Assembly: GCA_021209875.1 (NCBI GenBank)
Contig: JAGYVD010000010.1
Span: 186,001-250,000 of the forward strand
DNA: 64,000 nucleotides
DNA from: Rosellinia necatrix
Lineage: Eukaryota; Ascomycota; Sordariomycetes; Xylariales; Xylariaceae
Direction of reading: 5' to 3'
Both the position numbers and the translations under genes were made by a program. Positions 12,174-23,205 of the stretch are shown here, piece by piece (position 1 is the stretch's first letter; every line of letters begins with the position of its first letter). The notes under the pieces were generated by a model. The model made no database searches, had not been told where the DNA came from, and saw only the letters and a list, made by a program, of their open reading frames with translations.

Positions 12174-13118
12174 ATGGCATCGCAAAGCGGTTCCCCCTAC
12201 GACCCGAGCCGAACCGGCCCTTGGCTGGTCTGCAGAACATGTGGCACTCAGTTTCCCACCGACGATAAACACGAGGTGACGACATGTCCCATTTGCGATG
12301 ATCCGCGGCAATACGTGCCGCCCACTGGGCAGTTCTTCGTATCTCTCGATATCCTGCGCTCAAGCGGGTATAGTAACGTCTTCGCACTTATCCCCGGGGG
12401 CCTGGACCGGCTCATAGCCATCAACACCCAGCCCAAGGCCGCCATAGGGCAGCGTGCCATTCTCGTCCGGGCACCGCGGGGGAATGTCCTCTGGGACTGC
12501 GTCACGCTTCTAGATGACGAGACAATCGCCAAGATCCGAGACCTCGGCGGACTGGATGCCATCGTGATATCACACCCGCATTATTATTCCACACACTTGG
12601 AGTGGGCGCGCGCCTTCGACTGCCCTGTCTATCTCGCAGCCGAGGACAAAGAGTGGCTGACGCAAGAAGACGCCACACGTCAGAGGTTCATCACCGAGAC
12701 AGAGACAGATATCCTCGGCACCAAGATCCTAAAGCTAGGAGGTCATTTCCCCGGGTCTTTGGTCATGCTGTTCGAAAGTAGGCTTTTGATAGCTGACACC
12801 TTCTTGGCCACTCCGTCTGGAATAGGGAATTGGGAGAAAGACGCCGTGGGCACCGTACGCGAGCGACCTCGAGGTATGAGCAGTTTCTCCTTCATGTGGA
12901 GTTATCCAAACATGATCCCGCTTGGCCCTGACGCTCTTGGGCACATGTGGGCCATCTTGAAGAGATACGAGTTCAGCAGTACGCACGGTGCCTTCCCCGG
13001 CATGGACATCATTACAACATCCCGGGACATGAAGCATAGGGTGTTAGAGAGCATGAAACTGCAGATTAGATACTCGGGACATGAATACCATGTAATGCTG
13101 AATGAAACAGCCGTATGA
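12174..13118 (+). CDS. Metallo-beta-lactamase-fold hydrolase with N-terminal zinc ribbon
   Basis: This is a 314-residue single-exon protein from the ATG at 12174 (MASQSGSPYDPSR). The frame is open 16 codons further upstream but without an ATG. Near the N-terminus the pairs CRTC and CPIC are spaced like a small zinc ribbon. The central motif is HPHYYSTHLEW, where the canonical HxHxDH would be, followed by a metal-site-like GGHFPGSLVML and by LLIADTF. In this variant family the Asp-His of HxHxDH is replaced by Tyr-Ser, so the second metal site may be altered. Fungal homologues are annotated as metallo-beta-lactamase-fold proteins of unknown substrate. No signal peptide is seen. Confidence 0.8.
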   Translation: MASQSGSPYDPSRTGPWLVCRTCGTQFPTDDKHEVTTCPICDDPRQYVPPTGQFFVSLDILRSSGYSNVFALIPGGLDRLIAINTQPKAAIGQRAILVRAPRGNVLWDCVTLLDDETIAKIRDLGGLDAIVISHPHYYSTHLEWARAFDCPVYLAAEDKEWLTQEDATRQRFITETETDILGTKILKLGGHFPGSLVMLFESRLLIADTFLATPSGIGNWEKDAVGTVRERPRGMSSFSFMWSYPNMIPLGPDALGHMWAILKRYEFSSTHGAFPGMDIITTSRDMKHRVLESMKLQIRYSGHEYHVMLNETAV

Positions 13119-13425
13119 TATGGTAGGTCAATACAATGAGCGGGGGCCATGCAGCGAATGTAAGGATAGGGTACACATATATTATATATGCCTTCATCGT
13201 CGCATCACCATTCATGACTTCTCGCGTCCATCCAACGTTTAGTTTACCGCCATTTAGTGACGTCTAGGGAAACACCATCGTTTGCACCCTCTCGAAGAAT
13301 TATTCTGCCTTTCGAAGAAGCTATACTAGCACTGCTGAGGCTCAGCACTTCATTTTACCCCGTACTTCTCACGCTATATAACACATACCACGCCATGCCC
13401 TCCAGTGAACATGTATACATGTTAA
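13119..13425. other. Convergent intergenic region
   Basis: About 300 bases between two genes that end toward each other. It probably holds the two 3' untranslated regions; nothing else was recognised. Confidence 0.5.
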
Positions 13426-14640
13426 TCATAACTTGCTCCCCCCGGCCCGAGGGACTTTAACGACGACCTTGCCCCAGGTTTCTCGGCCACCGAGAGCAAT
13501 CAGGGCATCGGGGATCGTCTCGAGGCCGACGAATTCTTTATCTGTAAACACGGTGCCCTTGAACTTGCCCTCCTCGATCAACTTCCCGATCCCATCCCAC
13601 ACGACGGGGATAGACCCCCTCTCGAACTTGGCGTAGGCGCCCCAGTGGATGCCGACGAGCGATATGTTCTTGAGCAGCACCTTGTTCATGGCGACCTTCT
13701 CGATGGCGCCCGCGGCGAAGCCGACGACGAGGATGCGGCCGTTCCAGGCGACGCACTTGGTGCTCTTGTCGACGAGGCCGACGGGGTCGTAGACGATGTC
13801 GACGCCGCGGCCCCCCGGGGTGAGCTTGCGGACCTGGTCGGGCCACGAGGCGTCGCGGTAGTCGACGACGTGGTCGGCACCGAAGGCCTTCGCGACCTCG
13901 AGCTTCCGCGCGGTGCCGGCCGTCGCGACGACGGTGGCGCCGAAGGCCTTGGCCACCTGGACGGCGGCGAGGCCGACGCCGCCGGCGGCCGCGTGCACGA
14001 GGACCCAGTCGCCGGGCCGGACGCCGGCGCGCAGCACGAGGGCGCCGTAACTCGTCGGCGCCGTCACGAACAGGCCCGCGGCGTCCGTGAACGACCAGCC
14101 CGCGGGCACGGGGAGCAGCTGCTCCTCGCCGGCGCACACCTTGGTCGCATAGGCCCCCTGGCTGGCGCCGAACACGCGGCTGCCCACGGGGAACCGGGGC
14201 GGGGATTTGGCATTGGCCGGTGTCGCGAGCACGACACCCGAGAACTCGGCCCCAGATACCCAGGGAAAGGCTAAGCGGCCGTGGTCAGTAAAGAAAAGAA
14301 GAGAGAGAGAGAGAGAAAAAGAAAAAAAAAAAAAAAAAAAAAAAAGGAGGCCGACAACGCCCAGTACACTGAACAGCCCGAATGCGACACGTACGAGGCT
14401 GGTTTTGGTATTTGCCTTGGATCTGGAGAATATCAAAAAAGTTGGTGGCCGCGGCGTGTACCTCGATCAGATATTGGTCAGGTGATGGCGTAGGGTCGGG
14501 GAGCTCGGTGACCTTGAGCTCCTTTGGGCCCTGCGATGAAGAGATATCAATTAGTTAATATCTGGGGCATCTCAATGCCGAGCGTAGATTTACCGTGCTT
14601 GTCTTACCTTGACATACTGAGCGAGCTGTATACCCTGCAT
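13426..14640 (-). CDS. Quinone-oxidoreductase-like MDR family protein
   Basis: Proposed complement(join 13426..14270, 14395..14530, 14608..14640), 337 residues. Exon 1 encodes MQGIQLAQYVK, exon 2 the family start GPKELKVTELPDPTP, and exon 3 the rest. Both joins keep the frame and give QNQPPFPWVSGAEFSG. The NADPH-binding glycine motif is HAAAGGVGLAAVQVAKAFGA, followed by GADHVVDY. No zinc-ligand set of classical alcohol dehydrogenases is present, which places it with NADPH:quinone reductases and enoyl reductases of the medium-chain dehydrogenase/reductase group. Exon 3 is strongly GC-rich. Intron 2 contains a long purine run (poly-A on the plus strand). It is likely a soluble oxidoreductase; the substrate is not inferable. 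Confidence 0.9.
14290..14350. repeat. Purine tract with about 27-base poly-A inside an intron
   Basis: GA repeats followed by a near-pure A run (T run on the coding strand) inside intron 2 of the MDR gene. On the coding strand it may act as an extended polypyrimidine tract. Confidence 0.85.
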
Positions 14641-16777
14641 GATTCTGTATAATGGAGGAGTTTGAGGAGAAGGGGTTAAGTGGTAATACGGGTAATACGG
14701 CGTAAGGTTCGGAGTGTTTCTCGTCTGTAGCTATCCCTTTTCTTTTCTTTTCTTTTTTTTATTTATTTTTATAATAGATACAGAATGGGGATGATAGGGC
14801 GTAATGAGGATGAGGTGCTAGAGGTTGTAGAGCTAAGTTAGAAAGTCAGTATGTATTTGTATTGTTGACTATTGCCTCGGTATGATTCTGATTGGCCAGG
14901 ATCATGCATTCCTGTGGTACCTAGGTAGGATAAGTATCTTAAAACTACGTGCCACCTAGTTACAATAACTAGTTACCAGGAACTCGCTATTATTTAACCC
15001 CCTGCCAATTTATCCCCATGGGTCTGCCGGGGTTGCATCTTGTCATTATCAGAGAAACAACACCTCACGGCGAGATCGCGGTCTAGTCTAGGGTGGTACC
15101 TCTTTACGTAATACTCATGATAGGTGCTGGTAGTCCGCGCAGACTACGTGTAGCAAAGATGACGCTCTATACTTTTTTCAGTTACAGAGAAAGAACCGAC
15201 ATGCTGGACTTTGAGTACGGGCGTATCGATCACTCCGGTCCCTGGTTATTCGTGGTAATACCACCTCACCTACCTCAGCAATCGCTCTGGAAAGCTCCAT
15301 GAAATCCAAGCGCAGCCACCATAAATGCACCGGCGCCCGTTCCCTGTGCATATATGTTGTCCAAGTGAGGGTGAGGCAAATGACTTTGCACATGTGGCGT
15401 CTGATGGATGCTTTGCTTGCGCAAAAACACATTAGGGTCATATATGCCCCATTGGATATCATGCTTCCAGCGAGTATTTCCGAGTTGCAATACAAGTATC
15501 CAACTGCCCGGACTGGCCATCGGGATAAGGTAGAGATGGGCATCTCGCATTAGACCCCTTAAACATAGGTACCATTAGTGTTGTTGTAAAACAGAACGTG
15601 AAAGTCGAGTCTAGATCTAACTTACTAACATGTGTTAGGTGTGCCGAAAACCATAGATGCCAAGAGAAAGAAAGAAACGTGTGGGGGGTGACAAAAGACT
15701 TGCGGACTCTACCTCAGCAGCTTGTGGCTACTCAACGAGCAGTATTAGGTGGTGGTGTTGAATTGCCCACAGCTGGTATTTGCGCCAGCTGTTTAATGAT
15801 TACTTAGGTAGTTATAATAATAAAGCAAATTGGTACCTATTTGCCTTAAGTAGGTAGGATTGACTAGGCAATACCTATATAAATAATAGTACTCAGCTGC
15901 GTTGGATGATCTAGGTAGCGACCTACCTTATCTTTGGGTACCTCAAATACATATCTAGGTACCTAGTACACGGTACCACCAACGTTGGGGTCACCTTGGT
16001 AAGGTTTATAAATGCTACCTAGGTAGGTAGATAGGTAGAGGCAAGGTAGGTACTAGGTATGTCGTAGCCTGAACTACCGTAGTTGCTACCTACCTAGGTA
16101 TCTTGATAGATGCTAAAATGAGTTAGTACGTACCTCTCGCTACTGAACAGGGGTAGGATATACCTACGGGGCAGGCGAGGTCGGTACTCTACATGGTAAG
16201 AGGTAGGTAGGTACCTAGATAGCAGTAGTAGTAGTATTATTAACGTCTAATCTAGGTGTAGGTACCTAGATAGACATGTATGCAGTTCCCATGAGGTAGC
16301 TACCTAATCGAGGGATTTGCAGTGCAAAAGGGTTCCAAGGTTCCTTATGTCTCCAACCCACCCTTCTATTGCCCCACCATCGTGTCCATCCATTATCAAC
16401 CTAAGAGACCTACCGATCTGCCTTGCCTGGGGTAGTCATCCTACCAGCATCTCATCTTTGGCACTTCTGTCCTTACCTTCACACCTCCAGCCTGCACTTT
16501 AAACTCGACACCATCGTCGCTCTCCCGCCGATATCCTTCCTCTCGCTCGCAACGCTGCCTCTCCTGCCCCCTGTCGCGCTGCAACCCGACCCTGCACAGC
16601 GTCATCATCTCGGCCCCCCCCCTTACCTGCGTGACTAGGACGCCGTCTTAGCCGGGTGATCAGGCCCCAGCCGGATCTTCTCTTGCTCTGGTAGAGTTGA
16701 TGGTGAGGCTGTAGACAGCGACATCCCGCAATCGCGAACACCCCGTCCCAGCAACGACTACGCCCAGTTATCCCGCC
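14641..16777. other. Divergent 2.1-kb intergenic region with repeat island
   Basis: The region lies between the MDR gene (minus) and dsk2 (plus). Open frames at 15178-15553 on both strands overlap each other and show no family features. The second half is dominated by CCTAGG/TACCTACC words. The final ~450 bases are pyrimidine-rich, as expected for a promoter and 5' leader of a highly expressed fungal gene. Confidence 0.5.
15830..16300. repeat. CCTAGG / TACCTACC island
   Basis: Many copies of GGTAGGTA, CCTAGGTA and TACCTACC on both strands, with little other structure. Within it, 16214-16259 is nearly repeated at 45751-45793. Confidence 0.8.
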
Positions 16778-18187
16778 ATGGCCGACTCCGCCGACGGCGC
16801 CTCTGCCGACTCCCGGATCACCTTCAAGGTGAAGACGTCGGGTGACAGGCAGCATACCATCACTATGGCCGAGGCTGCCACAGTCGCCGACCTCAAGACC
16901 AAGCTCGCCGGTGCCGACTTCGAGGATATCCCGCCCGAGCGCCAGCGCCTCATCTACTCGGGTCGCGTCATGAAGAACGAGGAGCCCCTGAGCACCTACA
17001 AGATCAAGCCCGGCAACACGGTCCACCTAGTGAAGAGCGCTGCCAGCAATCCTGCGCCTGCTCCCTCCTCTTCCTCCGCCTCGGTCCCGGCCGCGCCCCA
17101 GATCCCCACCAACATGGCCGCGGGAACCGCCAACAACCCCCTCGCAGGCCTGACCGGCGCGCGATACGCAGGCTTGGCGAACCTCCCCTCAGCCGACATG
17201 TTCGGTCCCGATGGCGGCGTAAGCACCTATCTGTAACTAACTCCGGCGCGCCACCCTCATCGCTAACTTGTTCGCTCGTTTTAGATGGTTGGGTCGATGA
17301 TGGACGAGAATCAACTTGCCAGCCTGCTCGATAACCCAAACGTCGCTCAACAGATGAACGAAATGATGAACAACGACCAGTTTCTAGACATGATGATCCA
17401 GTCTAATCCTATGCTGCGGGACAATCCTAACGCCCGCGAGATGGTCCGGTCGCCGCTGTTCCGGCAGATGATGACGAACCCTGAGGCTTTACGAAGCGCC
17501 GCCCGACTGCAACGCATGATGAGAGGCAGCAGTAGCCAAGGCGCCTTCCCTATGCCAGGGGTAACAGACACCACCCCCGGCACCGGGAACAACAATTCAA
17601 CAAACAACAGCGGTGCACAAGGCCAGCCGGGTGCCTTTGACACGGCGACATTGGCTAACCTACAGAGCCTGGCCGGCTTGGGTGGCCCGTCTGGTTCAGG
17701 CGGTAGCCTCTACAACCTCTTTGGTATGGTCCCTGCCAGTCCCCCACCGCCGGCGGCCGGTTCAACTCCTGGAGCCGCGAGCGCCCAGACGACCACCCGC
17801 ACGAATGCCAATGACAGCACCCCCGCTGCCGCTGGCCAGGGTCAAGGTGGTAATGCACAAGATACGGCCAGCGCGCCTCCCAACCCTTTTGCCAACCTGT
17901 TCGGCGGTGGCCTCGGCGCGAATCCAAACGCGGCCAATAGTGCCAACCCCTTTGGAATGCCGGCGATGAGTCCCGAAGCCCTACAACAGATGATGCAGCT
18001 CCTAGGAATGGGTGGGTCGGCACAGCCTGCCGCGGCACCCGACAACCGGCCTCCAGAGGAGCGATACGCCGAACAACTCCGCCAACTCAATGACATGGGC
18101 TTCTACGACTTCGACAGGAACGTGGCAGCCCTGCGACGAAGCGGCGGGAGTGTACAAGGCGCCATCGAGCATTTGCTCGGTTCGTAA
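16778..18187 (+). CDS. dsk2: Ubiquilin-type shuttle protein Dsk2
   Basis: Proposed join 16778..17218 and 17285..18187, 447 residues; the intron is 66 bases with phase 0. The protein has an N-terminal ubiquitin-like domain (about residues 13-90, ITFKVKTSGDRQHTITM...LIYSGRVM), Met/Asn-rich STI1-type repeats in the middle (NPNVAQQMNEMMNNDQFLD, SNPMLRDNPNAREMVR), low-complexity Gly/Ala/Pro/Asn linkers, and a C-terminal UBA domain (about 400-447, RYAEQLRQLNDMGFYDFDRN...AIEHLLGS). This is the full ubiquilin layout. The protein carries ubiquitinated clients to the proteasome and acts in ERAD and spindle-pole duplication in yeast. Its length is somewhat above yeast Dsk2 because of the linkers. Confidence 0.95.
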
Positions 18188-19796
18188 GACCTAGCTCTGT
18201 GTGCTAGCGATATACCTAGCGTCTGATCGTTGATGGGCTTCGATTTGTCGCATTCACACCATCATCCAAGGTGGATGGGTTTTTCTGAGAGCATACTAGG
18301 GGATTGTTTTCAGGGAAGGTCAGGACGGATGGGGGTTTGGGGGCGCCGCAAGAGCTTTCACCAAAGTACAGTATCATGAGGGCATGGTGCACGCTTCCAA
18401 CTTGATTTTGACTGGTACCCACGCTTCTACGTAGCATATAGACACGAGGCGATGGGGTTGTTGGGCCGGGGGGGTGGGTGAATGGAAGTGGACGAAGAGT
18501 GGATGGCGGTAGAGAACGACCGCATCTTGCCGCCTGCATAGTTTGTCCAATCAGGGGTGGACTTGTCACTTGGCGAAGGAACGCCGGAGCTTCTTCAAGG
18601 ACCCTATTCGCAGAAACGTTTGATTGTAATTGGGCTTAATGATAGCTACTCGAGCTTCATAGGACATAATACAGTAGCTGTACAGGAAATCTCAACTGAC
18701 TAATGCTAAGGTTAGGTTGTCTGTGTGCCCTGAGTCATACATCATACGTTCTCGTTTTAGGCACGGGCTATTAGACACGGGCTGTCTGGTCAGACTACAA
18801 CTCATGCATCTGCCTGATAGCATGCGATGATCCTCAGTGTCTCCATTAGCGCTCATATATTTTCCCTCGTAGCCTCACATGGGTTCCTCATGCCTGTTCA
18901 CCAAGCAACACCCGCTTTCACCCTCACTCCAAAAATTCGCACTAGTCTGTACCAGCAATCAGACGGATCCTTCACTAACAGCACCTTGCTTTTACATTTG
19001 ACCTGTATCGCTTACAAGATTGACGGGCAAGTTCTATGAAACTGTCGGGGAGTACGTATCCCATGTGCCTTCGGTATTAGGGGAGCCCCTTGGTTCCCTA
19101 GTACTAGCCAATTCCAAGAGTCAAGAGTGGGTGTCATCGTAAATTTGTTGGAGAGTATCGAGAGATTTGTTCTTTTTTCGGGAACCCGACTATGAAAAAC
19201 AAACGCATAGCCTGGACAGAATACCGATACTGACACGGGCAGTGGCGTTGATATAAGAAAAAGTCCCAGCTTTCTGGTAGAGAGTGATAATTCCCCACTA
19301 TAATAGAGAGTTAATGTATATCTATAGATAGGATAGCCCGGAACTGATCTGAGGAGCTTACCTAGTAAAACAGAACAAAGACACGAGAATAGCAAGCCGA
19401 TTTCAAATGTGCGGAATGCGCTTATAAAAAGATATACTTGTAGTTTTATATGGTGAAGGCCGTAAGAGCTTTTGCTGTTTCAAGTGTTGACTAGAAGTGT
19501 ATATATAGGCCCTGTGCTAGTTATGGTCTAGCTACTAGGTGCATAACTAACTAGGTACCTAGTTCTGTGTTATACTCACTAGACTTAATTCGGTTAGTCG
19601 CAAACTGCACATACACGTACAAGTTAGACCGTTTGATAGTACCTACATCAATCCAATCATGAATGATAACATTTAATCTACTCTTACCTACCTACTCTCT
19701 ACTACAACTACTACAACTGCTACAACTACTACTATTGATGGGTACTACAACTCTCGATAGACTCCCCCATTCAACCCTTGGCAGGATACGTTCGAT
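18188..19796. other. 1.6-kb intergenic region, no gene seen
   Basis: Only short frames without family features lie here. It holds the dsk2 3' end and the vps53 promoter. The ~100 bases before the vps53 start carry CTACAACTACTACAACTG-type repeats. Confidence 0.5.
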
Positions 19797-22582
19797 ATGA
19801 ATGGCAACATGGCAGATGCAGAGTCGATCTCGCTAGACGCAGGTTAGAGAGCAAGCTCCAGAGCCGACTGCTTTACCGAGTAGGCCCTCCTACCAGCACG
19901 AGAGAGAGAAGCTGACGATGGCCGCGCATGTCTATAAGCTACACAGCCGACTACGATCCCATCCAGCACCTCAACCTACTGTTCCCCCATCCCTCGACCG
20001 TCTCCTCCGTCCACCGCGTGTCGTTGACCCTGCGGTCCGAGCAGAATGCCCTCTCGGCTCAGATCGCCGCCCGCCAGACCGCCCAGGCGTACGGCCCCGA
20101 CTCGTCGCTCGAGCGCATGCAGTCCGCCCAGGCCGAGCTCGGGGAGCTGTTCCGCAAGATCGAGACCGTCCGCGCGCGCGCCATCCAGACCGAGCAGAAC
20201 ATCACCTCCATGACCGCCGACATCAAGCGCCTCGACGGCACGAAGCGGAATCTCACGCTGTCCATGACCGCCCTCAAGCGCCTGCAGATGCTGACCACCG
20301 CCTACGAGCAGCTGCGCGGCCTGGCCAAGGCCCGCCAGTACCGTGAGTGTGCCTCGCTGCTGCAGGCCGTGCTGCAGCTCATGCGCCACTTCAACAGCTA
20401 CCGCAGCATCGACCAGATCGCCACCCTCAGCCGCGGCGTCGGCGAGATCCAGCGCGAGCTGCTGGAGCAGGTCTGTGAGGATTTCGAGATCGCCTTCGCC
20501 AAGGGCGAGGTCGGCGGCAGGCGGGCCACGCTGGTCGAGGCCTGCGGCGTCATGGATGCCCTGGGCGACACGGCCCGCGCCCGGCTTGTCGCCTGGTACG
20601 TGAACACGGAACTGCGCGAGTACCGCCAAGTGTTCAGGGGCAACGACGAGGCCGGCAGCCTGGACAACATCGGGCGGCGGTATGCCTGGTTCAAGCGGAT
20701 GATGAAGGGATACGAAGAAGAGCACGCCTCCATATTCCCCCCCCACTGGCGGGTCGGAGAAACTCTCGCGATGGCGTTCTGCGACGGTACGAAGGACGAC
20801 TACAGGGGCATACTCGAGAAGAGCATGCGGAGGGTCGACGGTGCCAAGATTGATGTGAATCTCCTCCTCAGTTGCCTGCAGGAGACGATGGACTTCGAAC
20901 AGAGCATAGAGAGGAGGTTTTCGACCGAGCCGAGGGCCAGTATAGATACACTCAGCTCCGCGGACGAGAGGACTCATACCTTCAACGGATCCATTTCTGT
21001 CGCCTTTGAACCGTACCTGAGCCTGTGGGTAGAATCCCAGGACAAAACTCTGGCGGCCATGATCCCGAGGTATAAAGCGCAGCCGTTGCTACCCGCCGAC
21101 GAAGAATTCTCGCCGCAAGCCGTCATCAGCTCTGCCATTGAGCTATTTCACTTCTACAAGCTCACGCTATCACAATGCGCAAAGTTGTCTACGAGTGACC
21201 GACTACTAGACCTCGCGAAAACCCTGGCTAAGTACTTGGACGAGTACGCGCAACAGGTGCTACTCGCTATTCTACAAAGGCCGGCACAGACGGCAGCATC
21301 TATACAGGACATCGTTCTTGTGTTGAACACGGCGGATTTTTGGCATACCAACACGAGTCAATTGGAGGAAAACATAAAAAAACGGATCGACAGCGAACTT
21401 GTGTCCAAGGTCGATCTCACCTCTCAGGCCGATGCCTTCCTTGGCGTTGCTAGCACGGCCGTGCTAGCGCTCGTCAACAAGGTAGAGGCGGATTGTGACG
21501 GCGCGTGGCGCGAGATGAAGAATACGAATTGGAGCAAGATGGAAAGTGTAGGCGATCAAAGTTCGTACGTGGGCGAATTAGTCACACACGTCAATGCTAG
21601 AGCGGAAGAGATACTGGCGATTGTCGTCAAGCCACAGTACGCGCGGGCTTTCGTCGACAATCTGGTCGAACATATCGCTAATACGTATATTGCCAACATC
21701 GTACAGTGTCGGCCTGTATCCGAGGTCGGTGCAGAGCAGGTAAATTGAACCCTTGCGGCCCCCTCTTCCCTTCACGCAGAGCATGCTCAAATCGACGATT
21801 TGGTAGCTAACACAGACATGATTCAGATGTTGCTGGACAAATACGTCCTAACTAAAGCCTTCGAAAACCTACTCTCCTACCACAACCCCTCGGCGTCTGG
21901 CGCGTCCCAGAACCCGCCAGCCAGTTTCGTCAAGCGCGTGAACAACACGATGACGCGCATCGACCCGCTCCTCAAGACGCTCCAGGTCCGCCCCTCGCCC
22001 CCCGAGGGCCTCGTGCAGGCCTACCTCATCCACATCGGCGACCGCTCCGACACCAACTTCCGCAAGATCCTCGAGCTCAAGGGCGTACGCAAGACGGACC
22101 AGCCGCACCTCGCCGAGCTCTTCGCCATCCACCGCGACGCCGCGCCCTCATCGGGCGGCAACAAGCTGGTCGCCCAGAGCCCGCTGCTCACTCCGCTGCT
22201 GACCACCTCTGGGCTCGGCAGCTCGGGCCTCGTCGGCCAGGCCGCCTCTGCCGCCGCCGCCGCCGCTTCGTCCTCCTCGGCATCGGCGCGCTTCGACCCC
22301 ACCAGCCTCGGCGAGAAGCTCCTCTCGGCGGCGCGCGACGGCGTCGAGAGGATGGGGACCGCGCAGTCCGCGGGCGGACCGGCGCCGGGGGCCGCGGGGG
22401 GTGCCGGTGGCGGAAGCCTGATGGTGCCGGGGGTCGCCGTCGCGGGCCAGAATGCGGCGAGCATCAACGAGAACCTCAGGAACTTCGGCAAATTCTTCCG
22501 GCGGGACATCGCCATCAGCGGGCTCGGGGCCAGGTTTGGGAAACGGGATGTCAGTGGGAGTGGTGCCAGCGGTGCCGAATAG
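19797..22582 (+). CDS. vps53: Vps53, GARP tethering complex subunit
   Basis: Proposed join 19797..19842, 19947..21739 and 21827..22582, 864 residues. Exon 1 (MNGNMADAESISLDA) joins to ADYDPIQHLNLLFPHPSTV, the conserved Vps53 start; the donor is GTTAGA and the acceptor follows a CTGAC. An ATG at 19928 lies in the intron and would give a shorter, less family-like N-terminus. Residues about 50-140 are a coiled coil (LERMQSAQAELGELFRKIE), typical of CATCHR-family tethers. The C-terminus is Ala/Ser/Gly-rich and disordered. With Vps51, Vps52 and Vps54, Vps53 tethers endosome-derived vesicles to the trans-Golgi network. Confidence 0.93.
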
Positions 22583-23205
22583 GTAGCATAGCTACGGAGC
22601 CGACGTCGAGTTAGCTCAAAGGTTTTTACGCCTTCGAGGGGGGGGGGGAAGGGGGGTTAAAATGGATTGGATGAATGAATGAATAGATGGGCAGATGGAT
22701 GAATGGAACTCAGCCCGCCACCAACCTACCCAACCTCCTCTATCCAAATATGACCTCACATCAACCCGCCCCCAGACAATGGCGTAGCTTGTACGTATAC
22801 CATATATATGGAAGAAAACGTTGTATTTATATACGGGTTGTATTGGATACACGGCTTCGCCGGAACGCATGGTCCTCAGCAAGTCCCTTCCCCCCCTTCC
22901 CCACCCTTTCGCAATCCGAACCTTCCAATCTTGACACATAGGGGGTGGTATCCCCTCTTTACAAAAGGAATTCATTTGTGTTTTTCCCCAATTCATCCAG
23001 CCCCACCAGCCATAGCCATCCTGCCATCATCGCCGTTTTTTCCCAGCGGGTTCGCGGCTTACACTTCCCGACCCCTAACAGAACGCTTTGTGACCCTTTT
23101 TTTCATCTTCGAAAGGGATCTGCGACCTGGTGGTGGTGAGAGTGAGGCCTGCGGGGATCCGATAGAATCAGTCTGTCCATCCTTGGAAGCAAAGGCGAAA
23201 TTGAT
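22583..23205. other. Convergent intergenic region
   Basis: About 620 bases between the ends of vps53 and sdhD. It contains a G-run and GAATGAAT repeats near 22635-22690; no gene was recognised. Confidence 0.5.

Noticed and set aside
19812..19895. tRNA-like arrangement on the minus strand, with 6 of 7 acceptor-stem pairs and a D-arm-like segment.
   Set aside because: The T-arm and anticodon stem do not pair, and the DNA is better explained as exon 1 plus intron 1 of vps53.
19918..20346. Open frame starting at 19918, and the ATG at 19928 as the vps53 start.
   Set aside because: The first frame is a GC-rich shadow. The second ATG lies inside the intron; the exon at 19797 gives the conserved N-terminus.
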